Shown here one piece after another: positions 16,474 through 25,889 of a DNA stretch of 64,000 nt. A program made the position numbers and the translations under genes. Numbering within the stretch: position 1 is the first letter of the stretch; the number at the start of each line of letters is the position of its first letter. The notes beneath the pieces were generated by a model. The model saw only the letters and a program-made list of their open reading frames with translations. It did not search any database and had not been told where the DNA came from. The DNA comes from Poriferisodalis sp965198245 (GTDB lineage Bacteria; Actinomycetota; Acidimicrobiia; Acidimicrobiales; Poriferisodalaceae): NCBI RefSeq assembly GCF_965198245.1, contig NZ_OZ240249.1:3224001-3288000 (forward strand), read 5' to 3'.

Positions 16474-17901
16474 CTATCCCAACACGTATGTGCCGACGAA
16501 GTACGCCGCTGGCAATGCGAACAGCAGCGCGTCGAAGCGGTCGAAAACGCCGCCGTGACCGGGCAGCAGATTGCCCATGTCCTTCACGGCCACATCGCGC
16601 TTGACCAGCGACTGCGCCAGATCCCCGAGCGGCGCTGCGAGCGCGATGGCGAGGCTCAGCCACAACGCATCAAGCAGGCTTCCGGTCCACGGGAACACCC
16701 CGGGAAAACGGTTCAGCACCACAGTGGTGACCACCACCGACAGCACGATTCCCCCGATGAGCCCTTCGTGGGTCTTGTTGGGGCTGATTCGTGGTGAAAG
16801 CCGGCTCTGGCCGGTCGTGCGGCCGATGACAAAGCCGCCGACGTCGTACACGGCGGTCCCGATCACGGCGCCGATCAGCATCGAGTCGCCGTTGGGTTCG
16901 CGCAAGATCAGCGCAGCGAATGAGCCCAATCCGCCCACCCACAACAGACCGAGCGCGGTAATTGCCAAGTTCGCAGTGGGATGATCCCGCTCGATGCCGA
17001 GCAAGAACCAGCAGAAGATCGTCACGGCGGACACGGCCAGCACGATCGGATAGGCCTCTACGCCACGCAGGTGCACCCCGACGGTGAGGCCAGCGACGCC
17101 CGCGAGTCCTGCCAGCGTCGCTGGGCGGTATCCAAGCGGCCGGGCGGCCCGGTAGAACTCCGCTGCAGCCAGCACCAAGACAATCACGACGAGCGCGACG
17201 GTGGCGGCCTCGCCGAGCCGAAGCGCGCCGAAGAACAGCGCAGCCAGCACCAACCCGACGACGATGGCGGCGGGCAGGTTGCGACCGCTGCGGCCTGCAT
17301 CAGAGGGGCCGTTGTGAAGGACGGTTCGGGTTTCGTCGCTCACGACTCCACGCTCCTCGTAGTCCTGGCTCCCCTCGCGCCAGTGCGAGGCCGACGCATC
17401 GAGCCGGGCCCATTGAGCGAAGCGATCAGGTTCAGATGTCACCGCGCCCGCCTCCGACGGTACTTCGCTTACGGCTGGCGCTGTTGCGACCGGCGCCGAT
17501 GCGGCAGCGGTCTCAGTCCCGGTGTCTTGTGGCATCTCGGCCGGAATCGGCTCGATGTCGGCCTGCGGGACCTGCGGAGTTGTCTCGTCGTCGGGGGAAT
17601 CGAACAACGGCTCATAACCAGCAGCATCGGGTGCGTCGGTTGGCGTTTGGGTCTCGCCGGCGAGACGCGGGTCGTCGGGCAGCTGCGGAAACAGTCGCGA
17701 ACCCCCGCGACGCGCTGACTCTGGGGCACCAGAGTCCGGCGCAGGCGGATCCGCAGGCTCAGCCGGATCTGGGGGCGCGGGAGGGTCAGTCGACTCGAAG
17801 TTCACCAGCGGCCGGGTCGAGCCCAGCGGATCATCAGTAGCCGCTGGATCGCTCGGATCCCCACCAGGGTGCGCCGGCGGATGCTCGCTGCTCTCGGACA
17901 T
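16474..17901 (-). CDS. cdsA: Phosphatidate cytidylyltransferase
   Basis: 475 residues. It makes CDP-diacylglycerol from phosphatidate and CTP in the membrane. The catalytic C-terminal half has several hydrophobic helices and the family signature GDLAQSLVKRDVAVKDMGNL then PGHGGVFDRFDALL. The first 220 or so residues are Pro/Asp/Glu-rich and predicted disordered; they are not part of the enzyme family and make this protein longer than the usual 270-300. Order frr-cdsA-dxr is standard. Confidence 0.94.
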   Translation of the reverse strand: MSESSEHPPAHPGGDPSDPAATDDPLGSTRPLVNFESTDPPAPPDPAEPADPPAPDSGAPESARRGGSRLFPQLPDDPRLAGETQTPTDAPDAAGYEPLFDSPDDETTPQVPQADIEPIPAEMPQDTGTETAAASAPVATAPAVSEVPSEAGAVTSEPDRFAQWARLDASASHWREGSQDYEERGVVSDETRTVLHNGPSDAGRSGRNLPAAIVVGLVLAALFFGALRLGEAATVALVVIVLVLAAAEFYRAARPLGYRPATLAGLAGVAGLTVGVHLRGVEAYPIVLAVSAVTIFCWFLLGIERDHPTANLAITALGLLWVGGLGSFAALILREPNGDSMLIGAVIGTAVYDVGGFVIGRTTGQSRLSPRISPNKTHEGLIGGIVLSVVVTTVVLNRFPGVFPWTGSLLDALWLSLAIALAAPLGDLAQSLVKRDVAVKDMGNLLPGHGGVFDRFDALLFALPAAYFVGTYVLG

Positions 17902-17921
17902 CTACATCCACACCTGTTCGG

Positions 17922-18488
17922 TCACACCTCGAGGAGTTCTTGCTCCTTGGCGTCCAACGCCCGATCAATGTCTCCGACGAACTTGGCGGTGTCGGCGTCG
18001 AGCTCCTGTTCGAAGCTGCGCTTCTGGTCGGCGGAGATCTCCTTCTCCTTTTCGAGCGTATCGAGATCGTGGCGAGCGCTGCGACGCAGATTGCGCACCG
18101 CGACGCGCCCGTCTTCGGCCATCTGTCTCACCACTCGTACCAGATCCTTGCGTCGATCCTCTGTCAGCGGGGGGAAGAGGAGGCGCAGAACATGGCCGTC
18201 ACTCGATGGGTTGATGCCCAGGTCAGACTCCATGACCGCTTTGGAGATGGCGTCGAGCGCAACGCGGTCAAAGGGCTGGATGACCAGCATGCGAGCCTCG
18301 GGTACCGAGAATCCCGCCAACTGCTGCAGTGGAACGGCCGCGCCGTAGTAGTCGACCTGAAGCTTCTCGACCAGCGCCGGCGTTGCTCGGCCAGTCCGGA
18401 CCGTGCCGAAGTTGCCGCGGGTGTGTTCGACGGCGCTGCGCATGCGCTGGCGAGCGTCTCCGCAAATCTCGGCGGCGAAATCGCTCAC
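17922..18488 (-). CDS. frr: Ribosome recycling factor
   Basis: 188 residues, the standard length. It splits post-termination ribosomes with EF-G. The family pattern is clear: NFGTVRTGRATPALVEKLQVDYYG, VIQPFDRVALDAISKAV, DLGINPSSDG and the helical region EDGRVAVRNLRRSARHDL. It follows pyrH and precedes cdsA, in the rpsB-tsf-pyrH-frr order. Confidence 0.97.
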   Translation of the reverse strand: MSDFAAEICGDARQRMRSAVEHTRGNFGTVRTGRATPALVEKLQVDYYGAAVPLQQLAGFSVPEARMLVIQPFDRVALDAISKAVMESDLGINPSSDGHVLRLLFPPLTEDRRKDLVRVVRQMAEDGRVAVRNLRRSARHDLDTLEKEKEISADQKRSFEQELDADTAKFVGDIDRALDAKEQELLEV

Positions 18489-18558
18489 CTGACCAGCGTA
18501 CCGGGGCCCGTTCGAGTGTCGCCGTCACTCACAAGCCCAGTGTTAGCCGCTGAACCGA

Positions 18559-19326
18559 TCAACGCACCAGCGTGCCCAACGCTTCACCTTCGACGACGCT
18601 GCGGAAGTTCCCTCGCGTCATCAGATCGAAGACCACGATGGGAGTGGCGTTGTCCTTGCATACGGCGATGGCTGCGGAGTCCATCACTGCCAGCTCCCGG
18701 GAGAGCACTTCGAGAAACGTGACCTCGCTGAGGAGCTGAGCGTCGGGGTCCGTTTGCGGATCGGCCGTATAAACGCCGTCGACGCCCGAATGGGTGCCCT
18801 TCAGCACGACATCGGCGTCGACTTCCGCGGCACGCAGCGCCGCAGCGGTATCGGTCGTGAAGAACGGGTTGCCGGTACCTGCCGCGAAGATCACCACGCG
18901 ACCCTTTTCCAGGTGGCGCACAGCGCGACGTCGGATGTACGGCTCTGCGATCTGAGCCATCCCGATGGCGGTCATCACCCGGGTGGGCACCTCCCGCCGC
19001 TCGAGGGCATCTTGCAGCGCGAGCGCATTGATGACGGTGGCGAGCATGCCCATGTAGTCAGACTGGGCGCGGTCCATGCCGCCAATCGAGCCTGCCATGC
19101 CACGCCAGATGTTGCCGCCCCCGACCACGACGGCGATATCGACTTCCAAGGAGGCCGACACATCGGCAATCTCCGATGCCAGCGCGTCGACCACCAAGGC
19201 GCTCACGTTGTGACCCCCAGGTTCAGCCAAAGCTTCGCCAGACAGCTTCAGCACCACCCGCTTCCACTTCGGCGGGCCTTCCCAACGACGGGGCCTCTGC
19301 GGCTCGTCAGACACAGCCGCAGCCAC
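18559..19326 (-). CDS. pyrH: UMP kinase
   Basis: 255 residues, GTG start; a second GTG four codons on has a better spaced GGTGG and may be the true start. It phosphorylates UMP to UDP. Motifs: VVLKLSGEALAE, VVVGGGNIWRG, MDRAQSDYMGMLAT, IFAAGTGNPFFTTDTAA. It lies directly after tsf. Confidence 0.96.
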   Translation of the reverse strand: MAAAVSDEPQRPRRWEGPPKWKRVVLKLSGEALAEPGGHNVSALVVDALASEIADVSASLEVDIAVVVGGGNIWRGMAGSIGGMDRAQSDYMGMLATVINALALQDALERREVPTRVMTAIGMAQIAEPYIRRRAVRHLEKGRVVIFAAGTGNPFFTTDTAAALRAAEVDADVVLKGTHSGVDGVYTADPQTDPDAQLLSEVTFLEVLSRELAVMDSAAIAVCKDNATPIVVFDLMTRGNFRSVVEGEALGTLVR

Positions 19327-19334
19327 CGGAGCGC

Positions 19335-20141
19335 TCAGCGGCCGATCTCGACCTGTACGAAACGCGTCACGGTTGCCGACCCGACGACGTCGGCTACCGA
19401 TCGTTTCTCGTCCTTCACGAACTTCTGCTCCATGAGCGTGTGCTCGCGCAGATAGCCCGTCAGACGGCCTTCGACGATCTTTCCCAGTGCCGCCTCCGGC
19501 TTGCCCTCATTCCGGCTGATGGCCTCGAACGTGGCCCGCTCGCGGTCAAGCACGTCCGCAGGTACATCCGAGCGCCGGATATAGGTGGGGCGGCTGCTGG
19601 CGATGTGCAGCGCAACGTCGTGGGCAACTTCGGGGGTCGCTCCGTCGAGTTCCACGAGTACAGCATTGACGCCACGGCCGTTCTGCTGGTGGACGTAGGC
19701 GTCGATACACGAACCGGCTGGTGCCTCGAAGTGCTCGACCGAGCCGATAGCAATGTTTTCCTTGAGCGTGATCTTGAGGTCGTCGATGGCTCCGGCCGCA
19801 TCGGCAGCGGCTGACGGGCCGCCCGTGATCACATCGCTCAGCAGCTGATCTGCCATCGACAAGAACCCATCGGACTTGGCCACGAAATCTGTCTCGCAGC
19901 GCAATTCGACGAGGGCACCAACCGGGCCGTTGCCATTGGGGACCACGCGTGCCACCACGACGCCCTCGCTGTTGTCGCGACCGGCTCGCGCCGCGGACTT
20001 GGCGATGCCGTTCTCACGCAGCCATTGGGCCGCGGCCTCGGCGTTCCCGTCGCATCGGGTCAGCGCGTTCTTTGCATCCATCATCCCGGCGCCGGTGGCC
20101 TGGCGCAAGGCCTGGACATCCTTCGCGGTGAACGCAGCCAT
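19335..20141 (-). CDS. tsf: Translation elongation factor Ts
   Basis: 268 residues. EF-Ts releases GDP from EF-Tu. The start at 20141 (MAAFTAKDVQALRQATGAGM) matches the family and has AAGGAG upstream. The UBA-like N-terminus with GAGMMDAKNAL is followed by the core motif ELRCETDFVAKS and ends FVQVEIGR. The upstream in-frame ORF extension reads through rpsB in another frame and is not used. The gap to the rpsB stop is 1 bp. Confidence 0.97.
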   Translation of the reverse strand: MAAFTAKDVQALRQATGAGMMDAKNALTRCDGNAEAAAQWLRENGIAKSAARAGRDNSEGVVVARVVPNGNGPVGALVELRCETDFVAKSDGFLSMADQLLSDVITGGPSAAADAAGAIDDLKITLKENIAIGSVEHFEAPAGSCIDAYVHQQNGRGVNAVLVELDGATPEVAHDVALHIASSRPTYIRRSDVPADVLDRERATFEAISRNEGKPEAALGKIVEGRLTGYLREHTLMEQKFVKDEKRSVADVVGSATVTRFVQVEIGR

Positions 20142-20142
20142 G

Positions 20143-21186
20143 TCAGCTGGCTCCTTGCGTTCGGGTTGACGCGGTGACGGTTTCGGATTCGCCAGTCTCA
20201 GCGGCAGGCTGTTCGGCAGGCTGTTCGGCAGGCTCGACCTCAAGGGTCTCCGCAGCGTCATCGGAGGACTCGTCGTCGCTGCCGGCATCGGGGGATGCAG
20301 CAGGAGCCTCCGCGGAGCGCATGTCAGGAACCGCCGCGGCGGCAGCCGCCTTGGCGGCTTGGTCGGCAGCGATACGTGCTTCGCGCGCAGCAGCCTCGGC
20401 CATTGCCGCACGTTGTGCCTCGGCCTGCTGCGCGGCGATGCGCGCTTCTTCGGTTGGCGAACGCTCCCCTGCTGGGGCCACTGCCACACCGCTGCGCTCG
20501 GCCATGTACCGACCTTCCCGGGCGGCATCTGCCATGACCCGGCACAACAGTTCGGTCGAGCGGATGGCGTCGTCGTTGCCCGGGATAACGTAGGTGATCG
20601 GGTCGGGATCGGAGTTCGAGTCGGCAACGGCCACCACTGGCAGCTTCAGCCGGACGGCCTCGGCAACTGCGATGTATTCCTTCGGCGTATCGAGCACGAA
20701 AACGGCATCAGGCAGTTTGTCCATGTCCCGTATGCCGTGCAGGTTGCGTTGCAGCTTGGTGAGTTCGCGGGTGTGGAGGAGGGCTTCCTTCTTCGGCATG
20801 TTGTTGAAGTCACCGGCTGACTGCATCCGCTCGTACTCGAGCATCTTGGTGACACGACCGCGGATGGTGCGGAAGTTGGTCAGCATCCCGCCCAGCCAAC
20901 GCTGGTTCACGTACGGCATGCCGCACGCGTCGGCGTGACGCTGAATCGGATACTGCGCTTGGCGCTTGGTACCGACGAACAGAATCGTTCCACCTTGCGC
21001 CACGGTGTCGCGTACGTACGCGTAGGCGTTCTCGAGGAGATCCAGCGTCTGCCGCAGATCGATGATGTAGATGCCGTTGCGCTCGCCCCACAAGAAGCGT
21101 TCCATCTTCGGATTCCAACGACGGGTTTGGTGGCCGAAATGGACGCCGGCTGCGAGCAGGTCGGACATGGTCACGACAGCGGACAT
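20143..21186 (-). CDS. rpsB: 30S ribosomal protein S2
   Basis: 347 residues. The conserved S2 body covers about residues 1-235 (LLAAGVHFGHQTRRWNPKM, FVGTKRQAQ, YVNQRWLGGMLTNF, DAVFVLDTPKE). The remaining 110 residues are an Ala/Glu/Ser-rich tail with a repeat of EQPAEQPA, much longer than typical S2. The start at 21186 has GGGGAGGAG upstream. The 160-bp leader (21187-21346) holds no recognised element. Confidence 0.96.
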   Translation of the reverse strand: MSAVVTMSDLLAAGVHFGHQTRRWNPKMERFLWGERNGIYIIDLRQTLDLLENAYAYVRDTVAQGGTILFVGTKRQAQYPIQRHADACGMPYVNQRWLGGMLTNFRTIRGRVTKMLEYERMQSAGDFNNMPKKEALLHTRELTKLQRNLHGIRDMDKLPDAVFVLDTPKEYIAVAEAVRLKLPVVAVADSNSDPDPITYVIPGNDDAIRSTELLCRVMADAAREGRYMAERSGVAVAPAGERSPTEEARIAAQQAEAQRAAMAEAAAREARIAADQAAKAAAAAAVPDMRSAEAPAASPDAGSDDESSDDAAETLEVEPAEQPAEQPAAETGESETVTASTRTQGAS

Positions 21187-21346
21187 GGGTTCTCCTCCCC
21201 ACGGTTCGAAACTCTGCGCCGAGGACGACGCCGCTTTGGGAAGCGGCGACCGCAGGGTCGCCCCGGCTGGTCAGTCAATAGGTGGTGGTGCTGCGGTCCC
21301 GAAGAGACTGCGCCTCCCGAAGATTGGGCCTCCGGGCGACTGGGCC

Positions 21347-21892
21347 TTAGAGCACCGCAATGCCAGCGCCGGAGTGTAACCAGCGCAGTTGCAACCGGTA
21401 CACCGAGGTTGACGCGGGCACGAGCCTCGGACGGCTGAGGGGTGGTCGCACGCCTGTGCTGGCGTCACCGTCGAAGATCAGGACTGGGTCGAGGTAGACC
21501 TCGCCCCGGCGCACGCCGACGTGGAGCCGGTCGGCCGTGGTACCGAGAAGCTGTCCCTGATGCACCCGTTCACCTCGTTTGACGCCGATGCCGGCAACCC
21601 CGGAGTACGAGACCCGCAAACCATCAGGGTGGCTCACGGTGACGTGCAACCGGCCTCCCACGGGTCCTGCGAAGCTGACAACGCCGCGTGCGGCTGCCCA
21701 GAACGATGAGCCAGGCTGGGTCGCAAACTCGAGGCCGCGATTGCCCGGCCCGTATTCGTGCGCTGGCGGCCTGAAGTGATCGACGATGGTCCCGTGCACG
21801 GGCCAGATGTAGGTCAGCGCCGGCTCAGCCTGTGCTGACGCCGGAGCGGTTCCGGCGGCCAAGACAGCCGCGCACGCGGCAGCGAACGCCAC
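21347..21892 (-). CDS. Exported M23-like (LytM) domain protein, active-site residues missing
   Basis: 181 residues from a GTG at 21892. The first 20 residues are an Ala-rich signal-peptide-like stretch ending ASAQA. The LytM/M23 domain follows (IWPVHGTIVDHFRPP to LHVGVRRGEVYLDP). In catalytic M23 enzymes the motif HxxxD starts the site; here it reads N51-RGL-E55. The final HxH reads R122-L-H124. So it is probably not a zinc hydrolase and may be a binding or activating protein. An M23-like gene beside rpsB also occurs in mycobacteria. The start codon is inferred, since no ATG is in frame and the site upstream is weak. Confidence 0.75.
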   Translation of the reverse strand: MAFAAACAAVLAAGTAPASAQAEPALTYIWPVHGTIVDHFRPPAHEYGPGNRGLEFATQPGSSFWAAARGVVSFAGPVGGRLHVTVSHPDGLRVSYSGVAGIGVKRGERVHQGQLLGTTADRLHVGVRRGEVYLDPVLIFDGDASTGVRPPLSRPRLVPASTSVYRLQLRWLHSGAGIAVL

Positions 21893-21894
21893 AG

Positions 21895-22806
21895 CTACGC
21901 GCGCGGGTGCGCCGACTCGTACACCTCTCGCAGTCGTTCCCTGCTGAGGTGGGTATAGATCTGCGTCGTCGCGAGCCGCTGGTGGCCGAGCAATTCCTGC
22001 ACGACGCGCAAGTCGGCTCCCCCGTCGAGCAAGTGTGTGGCGTAGGTGTGTCGCAAGGCGTGCGGATGGGTCGGCACAGCGGAGTGCCGATCCAAGATCC
22101 GCTGAACGTCGCGTGTACCGAGCCGGTTGCCGCGCAAGTTCACGAACAGCGCAGCAGGGTCGCGATCGGCTCGATTGCGCAGACGCTGCGCATCGAATTC
22201 GTCGCTGCCGCCGTCCCTCCATGCTGCGAGCAGCGACACGGACGGCTCGCTGAGCGGCACACGGCGATGCTTGGCACCCTTGCCGATGACCTCGATGTGA
22301 CTGTTGCCTGGCCGGAAGGCGCCGCGGTCGAGCTGGCACAGCTCGGCAACCCGCAGGCCGCTGCCGTACAGCATCTCGAGCACGAGCCGATCGCGTAGCT
22401 CCGTCGGGTCTGCGGGCACCGTGCCGTCGCCGAGCATCTCGGACACCTCGGCTGCGCCGAGCACGCGCGGCAAGCGTCCTGCGCCGGCGGGCGCGGCGAG
22501 CCCGAGCGTCGGATCGAGGTTGATCGCGCCGTCGCGCACCAGCCAGCCGTAGTAGCGCCTCAACGCCGATGCCTTGCGGGCCACGGACCGTCGCGACAGC
22601 CCGCGAACCGTCAGAAACGCGACGTAACGCCGAAGCCAACGCCGGTTGATGTCGCCTGGATTGCCGTGGCCGGCTCGGGAGGCCCAATCGGCGAATTGGC
22701 AAAGATCGGTCCGATACGCGCGCTTGGTGGACTCCGATGCCGCAGTGAGCGACAGCAAGAATTCTCCGACTCGCCACTCCGGGGGCGCTAGGTCCACCAG
22801 ATCCAC
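21895..22806 (-). CDS. xerC: Tyrosine recombinase XerC
   Basis: 303 residues. It resolves chromosome dimers at dif with XerD. The N-terminal SAM-like DNA-binding domain covers residues 10-95 (ESTKRAYRTDLCQFADW). The catalytic set is complete: Arg in GSGLRVAELC, Lys in GKGAKHRRV, HALRHTYATHLL, LGHQRLATTQ, and the nucleophile Tyr in TQIYTHLSRERL. Location between dprA and rpsB matches the housekeeping xerC of actinobacteria. Confidence 0.92.
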   Translation of the reverse strand: MDLVDLAPPEWRVGEFLLSLTAASESTKRAYRTDLCQFADWASRAGHGNPGDINRRWLRRYVAFLTVRGLSRRSVARKASALRRYYGWLVRDGAINLDPTLGLAAPAGAGRLPRVLGAAEVSEMLGDGTVPADPTELRDRLVLEMLYGSGLRVAELCQLDRGAFRPGNSHIEVIGKGAKHRRVPLSEPSVSLLAAWRDGGSDEFDAQRLRNRADRDPAALFVNLRGNRLGTRDVQRILDRHSAVPTHPHALRHTYATHLLDGGADLRVVQELLGHQRLATTQIYTHLSRERLREVYESAHPRA

Positions 22807-22860
22807 AGTACCGAGGAGTGCCCGCCCCTTCGCAAGCGCGATCGCGGCGATGCGGATATC

Positions 22861-24021
22861 TCATCTGGACTTCTCCCACCATCCGCCCGTCTCGGTGACC
22901 CAGCCTGAGAGCTGCAGCCGGCCGAGCGAAGATGCCAGTTCCGCCAGCGTCGCTTCGACTCGCAACGCCAGCTCATCGACCGAGCGGGGTCCGCCGATCA
23001 GCTCGTCCAGAACCTGACGGCCGAGATTGTCTTCGGGTGCTTCGGGCACGGCAGCCCCGGCCGGAGAGCCAGCGTGCTCTCCCAGAGCCAGCAGGACATC
23101 GGACACGTCGCACACGGGCGCACATCCGTCCGCGAGCAGACGGTTCGTGCCGACTGACGTCGCGCTGGTGATCGGCCCGGGCACCGCCATCACGGGCCGA
23201 TCTTGCTCAACAGCAGCGTCGACGGTGTACATCGAGCCGCCCGAGGCACCCGATTCGACCACGACCAGTACCTCGCTCAGCGCAGCCACGATGCGATTGC
23301 GAGCGGGAAAATGCCACTGCACGGCCGGAGTGCCGAGCGGATACTCGCTGAGCAGCGTTCCGTTCTGCGCGACATCCGCCCACAGCGTCCGGTTGGCGGC
23401 CGGGTACACGCAATCCAGACCGCTGCCAACGACACCGATGACAGGACCGCCCGCATCCAGCGCGGCACGCTGCGCGATGCCATCTATGCCAGTGGCAAGA
23501 CCTGACACCACCGCTACCCCATGGGCAGCCAGGCCCGTCCCGAGCAGCTGTGCCACGGTGCGGCCGTATGCGCTGCAGCGACGCGTACCGACAATGCCGA
23601 CCCGCCTGGGGCCCGGCTCTAGCGGCGCTCCCTGCCCGAACAGCACCGCTGGAGGCTCGGGCTCCGATTGCCACAGCTCGGCAGTGCCGTGACTGTGGGG
23701 AACGTGCAGCCAGACACCCGCTCTCGTGTGCGCTTCGAGCAAGTCCGCCCCGATCGGCCGCTCGCCGCGTGCAGCTCGGTCAAGCGCTGCGGCTGCGTGC
23801 CGCTGCCACGTCGCGATCAACGTTGCGTCCACGCCCCGGCAAGCGCTCAGCGCGGCAACCGTTGCAGCCCGACCGCAGCGCAAGTCCTCGACAGCATCGA
23901 GTGCAGCGCGGTCACCGAGCAGGGCCCGTAGGCGCGCCGGTCCAATTCGGGGCAAGGAGCACAATTCGAGCAGCGCTCCGAACTCTGACCGCTCGCCGGC
24001 ATCACTCGATTCAAGGTTCAT
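22861..24021 (-). CDS. dprA: DNA-processing protein DprA
   Basis: 386 residues. DprA loads RecA on incoming single-stranded DNA during transformation. A SAM-like N-terminus (SLPRIGPARLRALLGD) precedes the Rossmann core: VGIVGTRRCSAYGRTVAQLL, GVVGSGLDCVYPAANRTLW, LLSEYPLGTPAVQWHFPARNR and ESGASGGSMYTVD. A winged-helix C-terminus ends GWVTETGGWWEKSR. It overlaps comM by 4 bp, a pairing that suggests a DNA-uptake function though no competence pilus genes are in the window. Confidence 0.95.
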   Translation of the reverse strand: MNLESSDAGERSEFGALLELCSLPRIGPARLRALLGDRAALDAVEDLRCGRAATVAALSACRGVDATLIATWQRHAAAALDRAARGERPIGADLLEAHTRAGVWLHVPHSHGTAELWQSEPEPPAVLFGQGAPLEPGPRRVGIVGTRRCSAYGRTVAQLLGTGLAAHGVAVVSGLATGIDGIAQRAALDAGGPVIGVVGSGLDCVYPAANRTLWADVAQNGTLLSEYPLGTPAVQWHFPARNRIVAALSEVLVVVESGASGGSMYTVDAAVEQDRPVMAVPGPITSATSVGTNRLLADGCAPVCDVSDVLLALGEHAGSPAGAAVPEAPEDNLGRQVLDELIGGPRSVDELALRVEATLAELASSLGRLQLSGWVTETGGWWEKSR

Positions 24022-25535
24022 GTAGCTGCCGCGGGAACGTGCAGGCCTCTGACGCTCGCACGCAGCGCTAGTGCTTCGTTCAAGCGTTCAGCGTCGATGA
24101 CCGGCTCGTCGCCGTCGAGGTCGCACAACGTCATGGCGACGCAACGGACACGGTGCAATCCCCGGCCACTGAGCAGTCCGGTGGCCAAGCGCATTCGCAG
24201 TTCGCGGCGGGCGGCCGCGGTGATCGGGGCGTGACGCTCCAGCTGCTGGGAGGTCAGCTCGACGTTCGTCGCCACGCCGCGGCCAGCGGCCCGGGCACGT
24301 GCCGCCGTTACCCGTGCGCCGACCGCCGCGGTGGATTCGCCACGAGCGCCGTCGAGCAGCTGATCGGGTTCGGGACGCTGAACTTGAACACGAAGGTCAA
24401 AGCGATCGAGCAGCGGCCCTGACAGCCGGCGCAGGTACCGCAGCCGGGCATGGTCGGAGCATCGACAGGAATCGGGGCGGCCGGCTTGCCCGCACGGGCA
24501 TGGGTTCATGGCAGCCACCAACAAGAACCGGGCGGGAAAGGTGCAGGCCCCCGACGCGCGACTGACCCGCACAACACCCTCTTCGAGTGGTTGGCGCATG
24601 GCGTCGAGCACACTCGGTGCGAACTCTCCCAGCTCATCGAGGAACAGCACGCCGCGATGGGCCAGCGAGATTTCTCCCGGGCGAATGGCCGTCGAGCCGC
24701 CGCCGATGAGTGCAGTCACGGTGGCGGTGTGATGCGGGCTGCGAAGTACGGGGCGGGTCGCGAGGCCCGTCGGCAACGGCAAGCCAGCGGCCGATTGGAC
24801 CCGCGTCGCCTCCATCGCGAACTGGCGGCTGAGCTCAGGCAGCAGACCCACGAGCCGTCGAGCCAGCATGGTCTTGCCTGCACCGGGTGGTCCCAGCATG
24901 AGCAGGTGGTGACCGCCAGCAGCGGCAACCTCGACGGCTCGGCGGGCGAGTGGCTGGCCGATCACGTCACCGAGATCAGGTACTGGCACTGCGGGCGGTT
25001 GGGGCGGATCGGGCGGCGGATCTGGCCACGGCGCGCGGCCCGCGAGCACTGAGGCCAGCTGGCGCAGCGTTTGAACAGCGTGGACATCGCGAGGACTCGC
25101 AGCGAGAGCAAGGTGATACGACTCGGACGCGACGACGACGGCCCGGTCACGAAGCGCGTCGACAAGCGGCAGCACGCCCACCCCGCCCCGGATGACACCG
25201 TCGAGACCCAATTCGCCCAAGAACGCTTTGCCGCGTAGCGACTCGGCCGGAAGCTGCTCGGTGACGGCCAATACTGCGATGGCCATCGCCAGGTCCAAGA
25301 CGGCGCCGCCCTTGCGCAGACCCGACGGTGCCAGGTTCAACGTGACGCGCCTGTCGGGCCAATCGAGTCCCGACGAGAGCACGGCGGCCCGGACCCGGTC
25401 CCGGGCCTCACGGCACGCTGCGTCAGGGAGACCGACGATGGTGAACGACGGCAGACCGTTGGAAACGTGCACCTCGACGGTGACAACATGACCGTCGACA
25501 CCGACAAGCGTCGCGGCCGTTGCAGTAGCCAGCAT
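24018..25535 (-). CDS. comM: YifB/ComM-family Mg-chelatase-like AAA ATPase
   Basis: 505 residues, near E. coli ComM (506). The N-terminal Lon-protease-like fold (ATAATLVGVDGHVVTVEVHV) is followed by the AAA domain with Walker A GPPGAGKTMLARRL, Walker B VLFLDELGEF and sensor region VAAMNPCPCG, then a C-terminal helical domain. ComM helps branch migration during natural transformation in other bacteria. The start at 25535 (MLATATAATL) has GGAGGAG upstream; an ORF extension of 79 residues before it is not family-like. No gene is seen at 25536-25770. Confidence 0.94.
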   Translation of the reverse strand: MLATATAATLVGVDGHVVTVEVHVSNGLPSFTIVGLPDAACREARDRVRAAVLSSGLDWPDRRVTLNLAPSGLRKGGAVLDLAMAIAVLAVTEQLPAESLRGKAFLGELGLDGVIRGGVGVLPLVDALRDRAVVVASESYHLALAASPRDVHAVQTLRQLASVLAGRAPWPDPPPDPPQPPAVPVPDLGDVIGQPLARRAVEVAAAGGHHLLMLGPPGAGKTMLARRLVGLLPELSRQFAMEATRVQSAAGLPLPTGLATRPVLRSPHHTATVTALIGGGSTAIRPGEISLAHRGVLFLDELGEFAPSVLDAMRQPLEEGVVRVSRASGACTFPARFLLVAAMNPCPCGQAGRPDSCRCSDHARLRYLRRLSGPLLDRFDLRVQVQRPEPDQLLDGARGESTAAVGARVTAARARAAGRGVATNVELTSQQLERHAPITAAARRELRMRLATGLLSGRGLHRVRCVAMTLCDLDGDEPVIDAERLNEALALRASVRGLHVPAAAT

Positions 25536-25770
25536 GGGTCTCCTCCGGCAGTTCGGACCGGACGCAACCACACAGGGCGCTGTCCAGCGTTGACGGGGAA
25601 GCCCGCTCGGGGCCACGATCGAGTTGGCCTGTGGTGCGCCAGCGTGGTCGTGTTGCTCGCTGCCGCATGGACCTCTCCGGGACCGTAGATCACGCTCGCG
25701 CATCCCAAGGAAGGGTTTTCTGCCGGTCTGCGCCACGCCGATGCCGCGCTTGGAGGGCGATACTGCTCTC

Positions 25771-25881
25771 ATGGGCTACAACCCGTATCGCGAGCACCGC
25801 ACGACACGACTCGACTACGTGCTCCTGGCCGCAGCTGCGATCGCGGCGGCCGGCCTGGTGCTGTGGGCGTTGTTGGGCTGA
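25771..25881 (+). CDS. Small single-pass membrane protein, unknown function
   Basis: 36 residues: a basic N-terminus MGYNPYREHRTTR, then a hydrophobic helix from about residue 15 to the end (LDYVLLAAAAIAAAGLVLW...). A GGAGGG lies 12 bases before the ATG. It is on the opposite strand to its neighbours and is followed closely by another small plus-strand gene. The composition looks like a real membrane peptide, but no named family was recognised. Confidence 0.55.
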   Translation: MGYNPYREHRTTRLDYVLLAAAAIAAAGLVLWALLG

Positions 25882-25889
25882 GGTCTCAG

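Noticed and set aside
19335..20627. 430-codon version of EF-Ts
   Set aside because: The first 162 codons read through rpsB in another frame; the start at 20141 matches the EF-Ts N-terminus and has a ribosome-binding site.
21347..22882. 511-codon ORF ending in the M23-like domain
   Set aside because: The first 330 codons are a shadow of xerC with Arg/Ala-rich composition.
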